NCBI GenBank assembly: GCA_047495785.1
Contig: JBLDXI010000017.1
Coordinates: 3,162,001 to 3,226,000 of the forward strand
Reading direction: 5' to 3'
Length of the DNA stretch: 64,000 bases
Origin: Lepidodermella squamata
Taxonomy: Eukaryota; Gastrotricha
Part shown: positions 12,306-23,179 of the stretch, piece after piece
How the letters are laid out: the number at the start of each line of letters is the position of its first letter
How positions within the stretch are numbered: position 1 is the stretch's first letter
The notes under the pieces: generated by a model
Told to the model about the DNA's origin: nothing
The model's database searches: none
What the model saw: the letters and a program-made list of their open reading frames with translations, nothing else
Translations under genes and position numbers: made by a program

Positions 12306-13621
12306 ATGGCACACCGAAACAACCACAACAGCCATCAGAATGAAGGAGTTACCCTCGAGACTGATGCCTTCACGTGCAGCATTTGCTTGAATCGCCTGTC
12401 CAGAATCAAAATGTGCCCGCGGTGTTCGAAAATGTTCCACGCGGACTGTCTATCAAAGTGGCTCGAACGCAGGCAAACTTGCCCTAACTGCATCTCACCT
12501 CTGAAGCCGAATGAGGCCATTTTTTGCCGGTAAAATTCATTTTTTCGATGTTGTCAATTTCAGCATTGATGAAAATATCAGGTGGGGACAGGAAATCCTT
12601 CAACACTTTGAAGATCTCGAGACCAAGACGAGAACTATGGCCGAAGAACGCAATCAAATTGTCGAAATTCTTAAAAACGCTAAAGAGTACGTCGTTCTCT
12701 CGCGAATGATTGCTATTCAAAAATTTTCATTTTCAGGAAATATGCTTTTAAAGTAGTTATTATCGGCAATATGGCAGTTGGAAAGACTGCTTTGACCAGG
12801 CGATTTACCGTAAGAAATTCAATTCAAAATGTGAAATTCTGTGTCTTTTTATTTTTAAGGAAGATCAATTCAGCCTAACCTTCCCTTCAACGGCAGCTTT
12901 TGAATTCGTAATTTTTTTTTTTAAATTTTCGGATCAATAAAAACTTGAATTTTATCGAACAGGTACATCGACGAGTTGTCATAGGTTATGACATTATTCG
13001 ATTGATAATGGTCGACACGGCTGGGCAAGAACAGTTCGATGCGATAACTACATCGTTTTATCGCGACGCTGATTCAATTATCATTGCGTACGACGTCACA
13101 AACAGAGTAAAAGCGAACTACAAACATCTTGATATATAGCTTTTATCTTATTTTTGGACCTTTTAGGACTCTTTTGAGAAGGTGCGTCATTGGCATACCA
13201 AGGCAATGCTGCACTCTATGAAAACTCCTGTGATGCTCCTTGTAGCTACAAAAGCTGACCTTTCTAATCACCGAGTTGTGAGCACGGAGGAGGGGCTGGT
13301 TAGCTATTTTTCTCATCGTTTTTTATGGTGACATCTCTGATTTTTCATTAGCGTTTGGCGGAAAACTTAGGCATTCGATTTCTCGAAACTTCATCGCTGC
13401 ATCGGGTTAACATCGAGGAAACTTTTTACTCTGTCGCCGCGACTCTAAAAGCTCGCCTTGATCACGAAATGGAAGAGGACTTTCAACGCCGTCGGGCAAC
13501 TTCCAGCATCTCTTACCGGCTTCATTCAGAATCAGCCATCTCATTACAGGTTTTAAGCGGACAGGAAAATTCGAGACAGACTAAAGATAAGGATAAGAAA
13601 TGTCCATGTGTTATCATGTAA
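12306..13621 (+). CDS. RING finger-coiled coil-Rab GTPase fusion protein
   Basis: Seven exons with consistent phase: 12306-12529, 12582-12686, 12737-12809, 12860-12907, 12963-13106, 13167-13298 and 13352-13621, giving 331 residues. Residues about 23-63 form a RING finger (C-x2-C-x9-C-x2-C-x4-H-x2-C-x10-C-x2-C) that most resembles TRIM37, including the following IFCRW junction. A helix of about 35 residues follows (FEDLETKTRTMAEERNQIVEI), then a complete small-GTPase domain: P-loop GNMAVGKT, G3 DTAGQE, G4 ATKAD (N replaced by T) and G5 ETSS. The C-terminus is CPCVIM, a CaaX-like prenylation signal. By family knowledge the RING would give E3 ubiquitin ligase activity and the Rab part membrane targeting; the combined role is inference. 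No B-box is visible. All junctions keep the frame, so the fusion is not caused by read-through between two genes. Confidence 0.9.
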
Positions 13622-14141
13622 TTTTTTATCTTAAATTTCACTCTGTCTTTGATACTCTCTGCAGAATAAATTCGAGAAGTAAAATTACCATCTTTTATTC
13701 ATTACATAAAATTTCACCGTTCTTGTTATAACTCTCAAAATTGAGGAATAAGAAGTGTAATTAAAACAGGTATGTTTTGTAGTTGCGCAAAAAGAAGTCT
13801 TAGTTCAGCGTTTCGGAAGACATTATAATATAAGTTATACATGTATCAGCGCAATTATTCGGACAAAAGCATAACAATAAATGAATCTACCATGCTTTTG
13901 ATCGAAAATTCAGCGTTAAATAATCATTCTTCCTCTAAAAGTTGAGAAAAATATCGCAGCTTTTGCATTTTCAACAAATTAATATCGTTGTTGCGGCAGG
14001 CCTAGAAACGTCATGGCCGCGACTGAAGACACGGCATCAGTCAATAAATTGTAGCCTGCCGTCAATGTGATGATGCAAAGTTTTTATAAAAATATATTTT
14101 GCTGCCTATCGCCATTCGAGGAATTCAACGAAGCCTTGTTA
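13622..14141. other. Convergent intergenic region
   Basis: 520 bp of AT-rich sequence between the 3' ends of RING-Rab (+) and PITP (-). An aataaa about 40 nt after the RING-Rab stop fits its 3' end. Nothing else seen. Confidence 0.5.
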
Positions 14142-15439
14142 TCATTCGGTATCGAAGCCGCACCGTTCACCGACGAGCCGTTTCTAAATTTCGCAGTAAT
14201 TAAAATAGTTAAAATAACAATTGTATATCAAACCTCGTCGAGCTCCTTCTTTGTTTCCTCTTCGATACGTCGAATGTCGTCTAACGTTAACCCATACCAA
14301 TTATCCATCCAACAAAATATTTGCCGGTGGAATAGAAAGAATATTCTCCTCTCAGCCTATATATGAAAAATACAATTCAGGCGAGACTGGATGCCTGCTG
14401 AAAGCTACAAACGTGTTGGATAAATTTTTCGATTCGATGTTGTAGTCCAAACCATTTGAACTCAGCTGTCACGAGTTTGTATGCGCACATCACAGGTTGA
14501 GTTGTTTCCTGCGTGGACGAAGTGTTAAAATAAAATAGAAGCTAAAAAAATAGCGACACATACCGCCCATTTTCCAACTAGTGGGCCGCGACCAGTCTTC
14601 TCAGATTTAAATTTTTGAGGGTCTTGGTCTTCGCGATAATCCTAAAAAAAACTGCATTGAAGCCAAAGCCGCGGTAATTGGTTTCACTCTTACACTGTGG
14701 CGAACTTCGTCGTTGGCAATGTCGATAGTTATCACTTCACGCTTGGCAAGCAGCTCTGGAGGTAGGTTGTGAGCCTGGTTGGTCCAAAAATTAAACTTCC
14801 TGATTTGATGCAAAGGTATGAAGCTTACATTTTCAGTTGTCCCACGGTCGGGTAAGTGAAGAGATTCAATTTTCATCATGAAGTTCTCCTTCATGTAACC
14901 GGGGTTCTAGAATAAAGGATAATATTGGTGAAAATATTATATGGGCTGAAATGTTTGTTTACCGTTACGACAGTTCGGCAGTAGGGATATACGTTCCATC
15001 CTTCTTCGTGAACTTCCATGGAGCCCTTTGGCATGAAAAACCTCAGGATGGCAGGAATTCGACTATAACATTTGAAAAATCATTAGCTTATTATTCCAAT
15101 GATCAGGAAAGTTGTGTGAACCTTTTCAAATGATATATCTTGTAAGTATGTTGGCCCGAGTCGTAGTTTTGAAAGATGGGAGTATTGGTGAATGGCTCGT
15201 TTGTCACTATTTCGATGCCTTCGCCACCGCCTGTGTGCTGTTTACTGGACTCAGCTAGCGACCATAGCTGACCGATTCGGTACTGAAATGCAGAAATAAA
15301 TTTAAAAAAAAACTGGCAACCTGCACAAAAAAATCACCTCTTCGACAGACATGGGCATAATGATTCGGCTGAAAATCATGGCGTAAGTTATATATTTTAT
15401 TGAAGGGCGACTCTTAACTTACAATTCTTTGATAATCAT
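14142..15439 (-). CDS. Phosphatidylinositol transfer protein (class I PITP)
   Basis: Minus-strand gene read through several small exons. It starts at 15439 with [16 protein letters not shown] (the first junction was verified by phase), then [22 protein letters not shown] and NEPF. These are followed by the [13 protein letters not shown] and GYMKENF blocks, a [12 protein letters not shown] motif, [17 protein letters not shown], and [18 protein letters not shown] leading to a [16 protein letters not shown] helix. These blocks run colinearly with human PITPNA/PITPNB, the single-domain START-like proteins that carry phosphatidylinositol and phosphatidylcholine between membranes in the cytosol. 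The conserved WW pair that anchors to membranes reads WF here. The last exon adds only about 12 residues before the stop at 14142-14144. An acceptor-like ag sits 21 nt before the ATG. Confidence 0.93.
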
Positions 15440-17456
15440 GTTGCCGAGGAAAGATCCGAGCTATCACCGGAATTAGAAAGAGCAGGCAGTTGTAGGTTGT
15501 AAGGCGATAAAAAAATCTATAACATTAGGAATATTATTAGCAGCTATTTACAAGGGCCAATGGTATATGCGGTGTGTCAAAAGCACAACTATAAGCTATA
15601 TAAAAACAGCTGCCAGCCGATGAAGACTGGAGCTCACACAGCTGCAATACTGATGGCCCAATCCATCAAACTCCAATGCCGATAATCCATTATATTCCCA
15701 TAAAAGCTTATTTCCTTTGGAATAGCTCAATTACTCTTGGATATCTTGGATGAATATTACAAAAAAGCCGCATTCGGGGATCACCTGTATCAATATTGAG
15801 ATGGAGAAGGTCCAATATATCAGCAAAGTAAATCGAAGTACCGTTTGGCGCGTGGCACTTCAAAGCTAGGAAATACTGGATTAGTTGGGTAAGCAAGATT
15901 AAAATCGGACTAGGTCATCCACTCGGCCAGGCTAAACCTTTAAAAAATGAGCTGAAAATTTCAGTCATTTGATGAAATGCCACAGGAAAAAAATGCATCC
16001 AACTTTTCAATGGAATAATGAGTGCTAGAATATAAGGTAAGTTCTATGTTTGTAGAGTGCATTCACACATGCAAGACACATGAAAGTTGTATAACAGGTA
16101 TGTACTTTTCTTCGCTCTTTTGGGTTAGTATTATACTACTATACTAAAAAAGGTGTTCTACGACGCCTAGAGAGTGTGTACATTTATTGTAAGATTTTTG
16201 CTGGTTCACAACGTTATCCATTAACACCGCACATTGAACAGTTTTCTACCTTTATAGACCTGCATCAACCCGAATAAATAGGAAAAAAATAAGCGTTCAC
16301 GTACATACCGTAGTTCACACCGGATAATAGACTATAAACGCTGTCTTGCTGCTGTTACAATGCTGCTGTTAGATACTTCTTCGGCGAAGAAAAATTGCAA
16401 TATATATTATACGATTATCTATCGCAACTGTAATGAACAATGAAATGCCGATTCAATCGCTTTGGATGGTTTTACTCATCGCGCTAATATGGCGATAAGG
16501 TTCACAGAATGCTCCTATCCAAGGTTTTAAAGGTAGAAATATTTGTCAAGAAAAGTAGGTTTTTTCTGGGAATCCGAATTCGTCACCGAGATAAAAAAAA
16601 TGACTCATTTGACTTGGCCTAAATTCGTGAGCCATACTTCTATATATATACATCCGGATACCGTGTTTTTTCTTTGTTTGCTCATCCTTTATACGCCGCG
16701 CATTTTTTGTTGCTGAGTAGCGCATGGTTACATGAAGTGGCATGGTTATGACAGGATATGCCTCGCCGGTAAAATCTTGGCCAGGTATAACTCTCCAGAT
16801 GTCTGTATTCGGGATGAGAATCGACCAACTTGAAAGATAATTAGAGCAAATAATTACCTGCTATCATCGCATTGGCGTTGGATTATCTAGGGTGATTAGA
16901 AAGATTTTTTGCACAGGTAAATATAGTATGAAATAATTGAGTTGCTATTTATTATTCAGCGATTTTTGTCAATCTGGAAGCGATGAAAGACTCGTTGACG
17001 CAGCTCTTATCTTCACGATTAGGTGACGTCTTTTGAACCTAACATGCGCGAAAGATTTCCCTTTGACGTCGCCAAAATGTTGTTTTACAATCACTTTGAA
17101 TACAACCGTTTTTTCAGAGGATTATTATTTTGCAAGTTGCTGCTATTAATTTTATTCATCTTATGAAATACTACCGTAGCAACACGACGGCGTACTAATT
17201 TATGTCTGATTCCGGGCGTTGAAACAGAAGGTAAGAAGCACCTGGAATGGTTATACGTTTACTCGGTGCATTACGTCATCGCATTGACAGGGCGGAAAAA
17301 TGACGATTTTACGTACCACTGGGTCGCTTTTATTTTTTAAGATCGCAGGCCGAGACATTGCACCAGCGGTTCAGCGAAGCGTGAGAGTCATAAATCGAGG
17401 ATAATGATATAGTTTTATACGTTTTTTAGTTCATCAGGTAGGTAACTTGTGGTGGT
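15440..17456. other. Gene-poor intergenic region
   Basis: 2 kb of AT-rich sequence between two minus-strand genes, with only short frames lacking conserved motifs. It should contain the PITP promoter and the lectin 3' UTR. No RNA gene or repeat was recognised. Confidence 0.45.
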
Positions 17457-18846
17457 TTACATGAAGTAAATAGTCTCACAAAGAGCACCCATAGGCAGCC
17501 GGCCGGAAGTTGAAGACACACTGGACTCGCATGGCTGCATCACGAGACCGACCGTGCCTTGGTTATTTCTCGAAAATGCAGCGCAGTCGTTAGCAAAACC
17601 TGGCTCGCCAGGTAAGAAATTAGCCGGCGTCGCATAGCTACCATCTCCCCAAACAAACTCGTAAGTTTTTGGAGCCGTTCTTCGAAAAGAGATCCACACA
17701 GCGTAGCCAACAGCTCGCAAATCTAACCAATCAAACGTTCCTGCTTTCGGAGAGAAAAATTTTGGAAAAATTACCTAAATGACCGACGACAAAGTAGAAT
17801 TCGCTGGTACTTTTCAAATTAGCCAATTGGCCGTCGTAATCTCTACAGGCCTCTGCAGCTTCATCCCAGGTGAAGTTTCCGCTTATTAAGAAATATTGCT
17901 TTCGCATTAAAACAGGCAGAGCAAGGTTTGCCGTGCTGTACGGCATGAGGGGCTGAAAAATATTAAAAAAATTTGAGCATCTATTATGAAAATTGATCTT
18001 ACGACGGAACAGAAGTTCGTATTAGCTTCAGAATTAGGTCCTGTTCGGGTGAAAACGTTGCATAATGCTGCACCAAGGCCAGCGGCCAGATCGCCTTTTG
18101 AAGACTCGAAACTACATGCAAGTGGGGACCAGCCTTGGGCCTGGAAATTTCATTAAAAATTGTAAATAAATCGGCAAAAATTGCCGTACTCTGATTGCTG
18201 CACAATTTTGCTCGGATAGCGGTGCTACTGTTGTCTCTTCAAAGGGATCGTCAGGAATCCAGTCGGGCGAGGCCACACGAGCTGGTCCATGAACCATGTC
18301 AGTTTGCCAAAGCCACTGTTTCGGATCTTCCGACGATCGTTTGACACCTATCCAAAGCTGACCAATCCACGACTTCCCGATGTAATGAAGGAAACCAGGT
18401 AGTGAAGACCAATCTACATATATTTAGTGTGGGGGAAATATGCGAACAACCCTAAAATGCAAACCGATTCGGCGTTTAAACATTCGCTCCTCGCTTTTAG
18501 TGCTGAATATAGCCAAGGAAGAATTCCGAGTTCTACACCTAGAAAAGCGAAATTTCAAAACGAGTTAATTTTCGCTGTCATGGCTCTAATGAATATACGC
18601 CGAATCAGCCTCTTCGTGGTCGAATTCTCCGAAAACGATGAAGAAACACTTCACCATGGCAATATCTTGAGGCGGCGTTAGTGACGAAATTTGACCGGCG
18701 TGTAGCACATTGTGCGCCTGTGATGACTTGGAGGGCGGCAGCAGAGAAACTGTTCTGTTGAAGGCTTTCGATAGCCTTTGTCCTCTACTTTCACCTTCAA
18801 CCGAGTACAAGACCGCCAAAATACCGCAAAATACGAACAAGTTCAT
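17457..18846 (-). CDS. Secreted protein with two C-type-lectin-like domains
   Basis: It begins at 18846 with a signal peptide (MNLFVFCGILAVLYSVEG). The first C-type-lectin-like domain starts at KCFFIVFGEFDHEEAD and continues through exons reading SWIGQLWIGVKRSSEDP and WLWQTDMV to SEQNCAAI. The second starts near MRKQYFLISGNFTWDEA, with AAEACRDYDGQLANLKS and AVWISFRR, and ends PMGALCE close to the stop at 17457. The Trp-Ile-Gly and paired Cys patterns identify the fold. Neither domain shows the EPN/QPD or WND calcium/sugar-binding motifs, so calcium-dependent sugar binding is unlikely. Two early junctions (after 18620 and near 18475) were checked by phase; the others are inferred. C-type lectins are a large secreted family in nematodes with immune and cuticle roles; the exact role here is unknown. 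Confidence 0.83.
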
Positions 18847-20339
18847 TGTCGTGGTAGAAAATAAAATTGATGATCATCACTTTTCCATTATTTCAGTCTT
18901 ATTTGCGTTAATTTACTTCATTTTCGAGCAATGGAATTGTTTGTATATACCGGCAAATTGTTTGTTTGAAAATAATACTCGACCTGATCGATAATCTGAT
19001 CACAGCCCGTCTTGTTTACAGCAAATGCGCGAAAACAAACAATACGAGTGAATCGTCGCATGAATAAGCGATCGCTGGAAATACTAAAAGCGATGAAAGA
19101 ATGAAAAAAAGGATATTTTTAATCGCCACAACAGCCACACCTCCGGCCCCCGAGCGAAAATATTTTGATTTTGTTGATGGTGAGAAAGTGCTACTGCCAC
19201 CAGTCAGCATCGTATTAAGAAAGTAACCTGATTATTAGCAGTTATAATGTAATACGTGGTAATATGTTTACGGCTGTGTTGACCCAGCCCTATAAATCAC
19301 GCACCGACGTCCGACGTCAAACAGCAGCAACAGCAGGCCTGATTAGAAGGAAGGCGCATCGTGGCGGAATGATGCACCTGAAATAAAAAATTGGGCTAAG
19401 ATTTGACCTACAGACGCGCGGCTGGACGGCGGTTGGGCTCCTCCGGTTGGTGTATATTTTGTTTTGCATTTGCTACTTGAACAACACAGTAGAGGGCTGT
19501 CTGTGTATCATCTCCTTCCCGCAGCCGACCCAGCCCTCTCTCTTGATTATTTTTATGCATCGTTGTTGTAGGGCGCTGCTAATAACAACAAGCCTGTTTT
19601 ATTATTATTAGAAACTGCTAAACGCTTTTGCAAGCTTGTGAGCACCCGTGGAATAATATTATTACTTGATATTATAGCCACGGGATATGCATATCGGCTA
19701 CACGAAAATGATGTTCATCGTCTCTATCGCGAGAGCCGCCTTCATTATAATCAACTTTTACCTCTCTTTGTGCTCTCTATCAGTCTATATCTTCGTGTAC
19801 CTGTTATAGCGTCGGTGATTGATCGCTCATAGGTGCAACAACCTTTTTGTATCCTCAATCGCTCAGTCGGCGGCGATTACTTCGCGCACACGCGCTTCGC
19901 ATCATTATAACATCATGAGTTAAAAAACCGCGCCGTCTGTCTTTCGATCCGCATGAAATGCTGCTTGGCCATTCGCATCGGTTTTTTGCCAGTCCTGGTA
20001 TCTAAAAATCCATTGCTTATTAGATTGTTTGAGAGTCTGGCCGAGAAGGTTGACGCGACACAGCGATAAAAGTGGCGCCGGACTGTATGATTGGCAGCTG
20101 CGGAAGTCAAACGCTAGAATGACAGCGATTGATTGCTTTCAGCGTCATTATATTATTTATGGGCAACGCCCTCATCGTCAGCTACTACTCTACAGTGCAT
20201 TTATCCAGCTTGAAATTCGAAAGTCGGTCCTTTTTCTTCAAGTTCATAACGCTTGGTGCAGATTTATATCTACTTGTTTTCAACTGTAGACAATTTATTT
20301 TTGATAAAATGCGATTGGCTATGTGAATTCCGAGGTATT
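18847..20339. promoter_or_regulatory. Divergent intergenic region
   Basis: 1.5 kb between the starts of the lectin gene (-) and the Cys-rich secreted gene (+). It includes a (CAG/CAA)-type short run near 19320-19340 and short hydrophobic frames with no conserved motif. Regulatory content is inferred from position only. Confidence 0.4.
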
Positions 20340-21992
20340 ATGAAATTTCATGCTTGGCTGGTAAGTTTTAATGAGCTTGCGATGATCGAAGGCAATACGA
20401 CATGATGTTTTGCAGCTGATTTCACTCGGTCAAGTTTTGGTGCTAGTAAATTGCCTCAATGATAGCCAGCAGCTCCTAACCTATGCTCCGGCCGAGGACC
20501 AGAATGCGCCGGCTACTGTTTTGCCGGTAAGGATTTACTTACTCTCCTTGATATACATTTCTAAATATTTTATATTTTTAGATGTCGGCAGAATTGTCGG
20601 TTATTATTTCGACGGTCCGCACTGAGTTCTACAAACGTGAGGATCAAAATAACTGTCCATTATCATTTTATTTCGCGATTTTCGTTTGACGTAGCGTGTA
20701 CGAACGATGGAGATTGTGGAACCGGGCAAATATGCAACAAACAGCACATGGAACTGATCGTGCCGCCATGCTCCAAGGGCTTTTGCCAATGCCAGCAAGG
20801 CTATGAATACGTCCAAGGCCAGACCGGATGCAAAAATGGTTACTATAATTTCTTTTTATCCTCCTTAAATAGGTATTTATTAGAAGGAAAATATTTCCAA
20901 GTTTACATTTTGCTCAAGCAGCAGTGAATAGGTTCGGAAATATCAGGATTTTGAATTATTTTTCCATTGAGTTCCCAATTAAAATCGATGTTGGTAATCA
21001 GTGAATGTTATTTTTTGAAAATTATTAATCAGTTTGCTCTACATACGAATACGGCGATGCTTGCGGCGTTTCGCCGACGAGATTATTCCCGGATTTCACT
21101 TACTGCTCATCGCACAACAACGTGACATGCCTGGTGAGATATGTCGGCTGCTTTCAGCTTCCTTCTCATTTTTTTGATTGCCCTATTCATAGCCACTGAA
21201 GCACTGCCCTGGAGCAGACATTTCACGGAAAAAGCAATACGGCGAGACGTGTTCAAAGTCATCTGACTGCAATCACTTTTCCCTAGCGTGTCGACCTTCC
21301 TACCCAGCGGAAGCGTCGCGGGCTAATATTACGTACCTGTCATCCCAAAATAAGTGGACATGCCAATGTCCTAGTGCAGATTTCACGTACGACTCTCGAG
21401 CTGGCAAGTGCAGGCGCTACACCCTAGGCGACAAATGCTCAAATTACTGCGGCCGAGACGCGACCATTTACCCGACAGGCCTCGCCTGCAACGAACAGGG
21501 CACGTGCGTGTGCGGCCAGGAGGAACAAGCTGTAGTCGACGTGACAGTGCCTGGCGTTCGTATAGGCGTGCCCGATTCGGAGGCCTTCTTTGAAGTCTTC
21601 GACAACATCATGATTTGCGTACCGCGCAAGTCCGCCAAGCTCAACCAAAAGCCTGGCCAAATCTGTGATATTCGCAAGATGACAGAGGTTTGCGAAGCTG
21701 GAAGCTTTTGCCTACCCTGCATCAACGACTGCCCTGCTTCGTTTTGCCGTGAGTGAAGTTTATTTGATACGAAAATTAAGGTAATTAAATATTTAATTTT
21801 CTAGGAGCATTGCGAAATGACCCTCGACACACAAACGCCTCTCTTGCTTCTATCTCCACCACTGAAATGGAATTTACCTGCAATGGCCAGTACGAAGCTT
21901 TCGCTATGACAGACGACGCGTCAATTTATTTAGCTAAGGGCAACTTTGTAATATTTTTTACATTCTTGCCAGCTTTCCTTAGGCTTCTTTAA
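20340..21992 (+). CDS. Secreted or GPI-anchored Cys-rich (EB-module-like) protein
   Basis: The first exon encodes MKFHAWL at 20340 and splices into LISLGQVLVLVNCLNDSQ, together a clear signal peptide. The next exons carry closely spaced cysteines: CTNDGDCGTGQICN, CSKGFCQCQQGYEYVQG, TYEYGDACGV, CSKSSDCNHFSLAC, WTCQCPSADFTYD and DKCSNYCGRDA. This is the pattern of nematode EB modules (repeated C..DC..GQ.C....C.C..G). After a further Cys cluster (MTEVCEAGSFCLPC) the last exon ends in a hydrophobic tail (NFVIFFTFLPAFLRLL) followed directly by the stop, suggesting a GPI-attachment signal. Junctions at 20361, about 20527, 20633 and 21752 are consistent with GT/AG and phase. The function is unknown; an extracellular binding role is inferred. 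Confidence 0.75.
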
Positions 21993-23179
21993 ATTTTTCA
22001 ATTATTATTAATTCGTTGCGGCGATTGGTACTTGAGTTTTCGTCTCTATTGGCGGTTTATTGAATCAAATTAGGGATTTTTCGCAAATGCGTGTGCCAAT
22101 TGAAGAGCATTTACCAATTGCTACAGCGATTAATTTTGCGCTGAGAAGAGCAAAATAATTCATCAAATTTTCTGTATTTTTCTGTTACTCATTTCCGCTT
22201 TATCTTTTCCGCCTAAAAAGTCACCAAAGACCGGTTTAATTGTTTTCGTTGTTGTTTTGATATCAACTATATAGAGCGCTTTATATAAAATTTAATGTCT
22301 GTTCCTAAAACTGATGATGTAAATAATGTATCATAACGTTATGAAGTGAGACACATACACTAATATAGGTTAAATTTGAAATAAAATTTCGCCGAGGAGC
22401 GGCTGTGTATCGCGAAAAATGTACGCTACTCAACACCGTGTGGGTAATATGTGCGTGTTTTTTCACTTCCGACGAAGAAGATGTTTTCAAAAGGACGAAA
22501 TCTAGACGTTTGAATGAGACAACATCGAACGTGTATTTCGCCGAAGTCAGCGTCGCGCAGCTGATCAGATGCCTCCGCCCAAGTTTCACATTTCAAGTCC
22601 CACTATTGCATATAAATTCTACCATCGCCAGCATAGAAATTTCATTTTTCAATCGCGATCACGCTATATATAATGGCAATTGCTGAAGACCTCTTCTGGG
22701 CTATCATTTCTGAATGGTCCATGTGGAAACTGCAACGCAATCAAAAACGTTTCATGGATCGATTGGCGAAACCTAGCGGCTGTTCTGGCTATGGAGGGCG
22801 AGCGGCATCATCGCAAAAATGCTTTCATCTCAGTCTCCAATAACTCGTTCGTTATACGCCGATTATTGTGACATTTTTTTACTGATATTTTTTTGTAAAT
22901 TTCACAAAATGAAAGTTGAGCATGATATGTTTGCTTGTCCGTAGAAAACAACAATACGGTGAACGAAAGAAGTGTGTCGTTACCCATCGAAAAAAAGTTG
23001 AGCAATGACGTTGGTATAAAAATCGTTATACTCACAGCAAGGCGTGTAAGCAAGAATAAAATTTATATAAATTGAAAAAAATGAGTGCTGGTCACAACGA
23101 GTAGCGATAGTATTAGATGGGAAGATGTGGCAATAATGTAAAATTTACAAAAACGGTAAAAAACGATAACACAACTCAA
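21993..23179. other. AT-rich intergenic region
   Basis: 1.2 kb between convergent genes. Small frames on both strands, none resembling a known protein; no RNA gene recognised. Confidence 0.45.
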
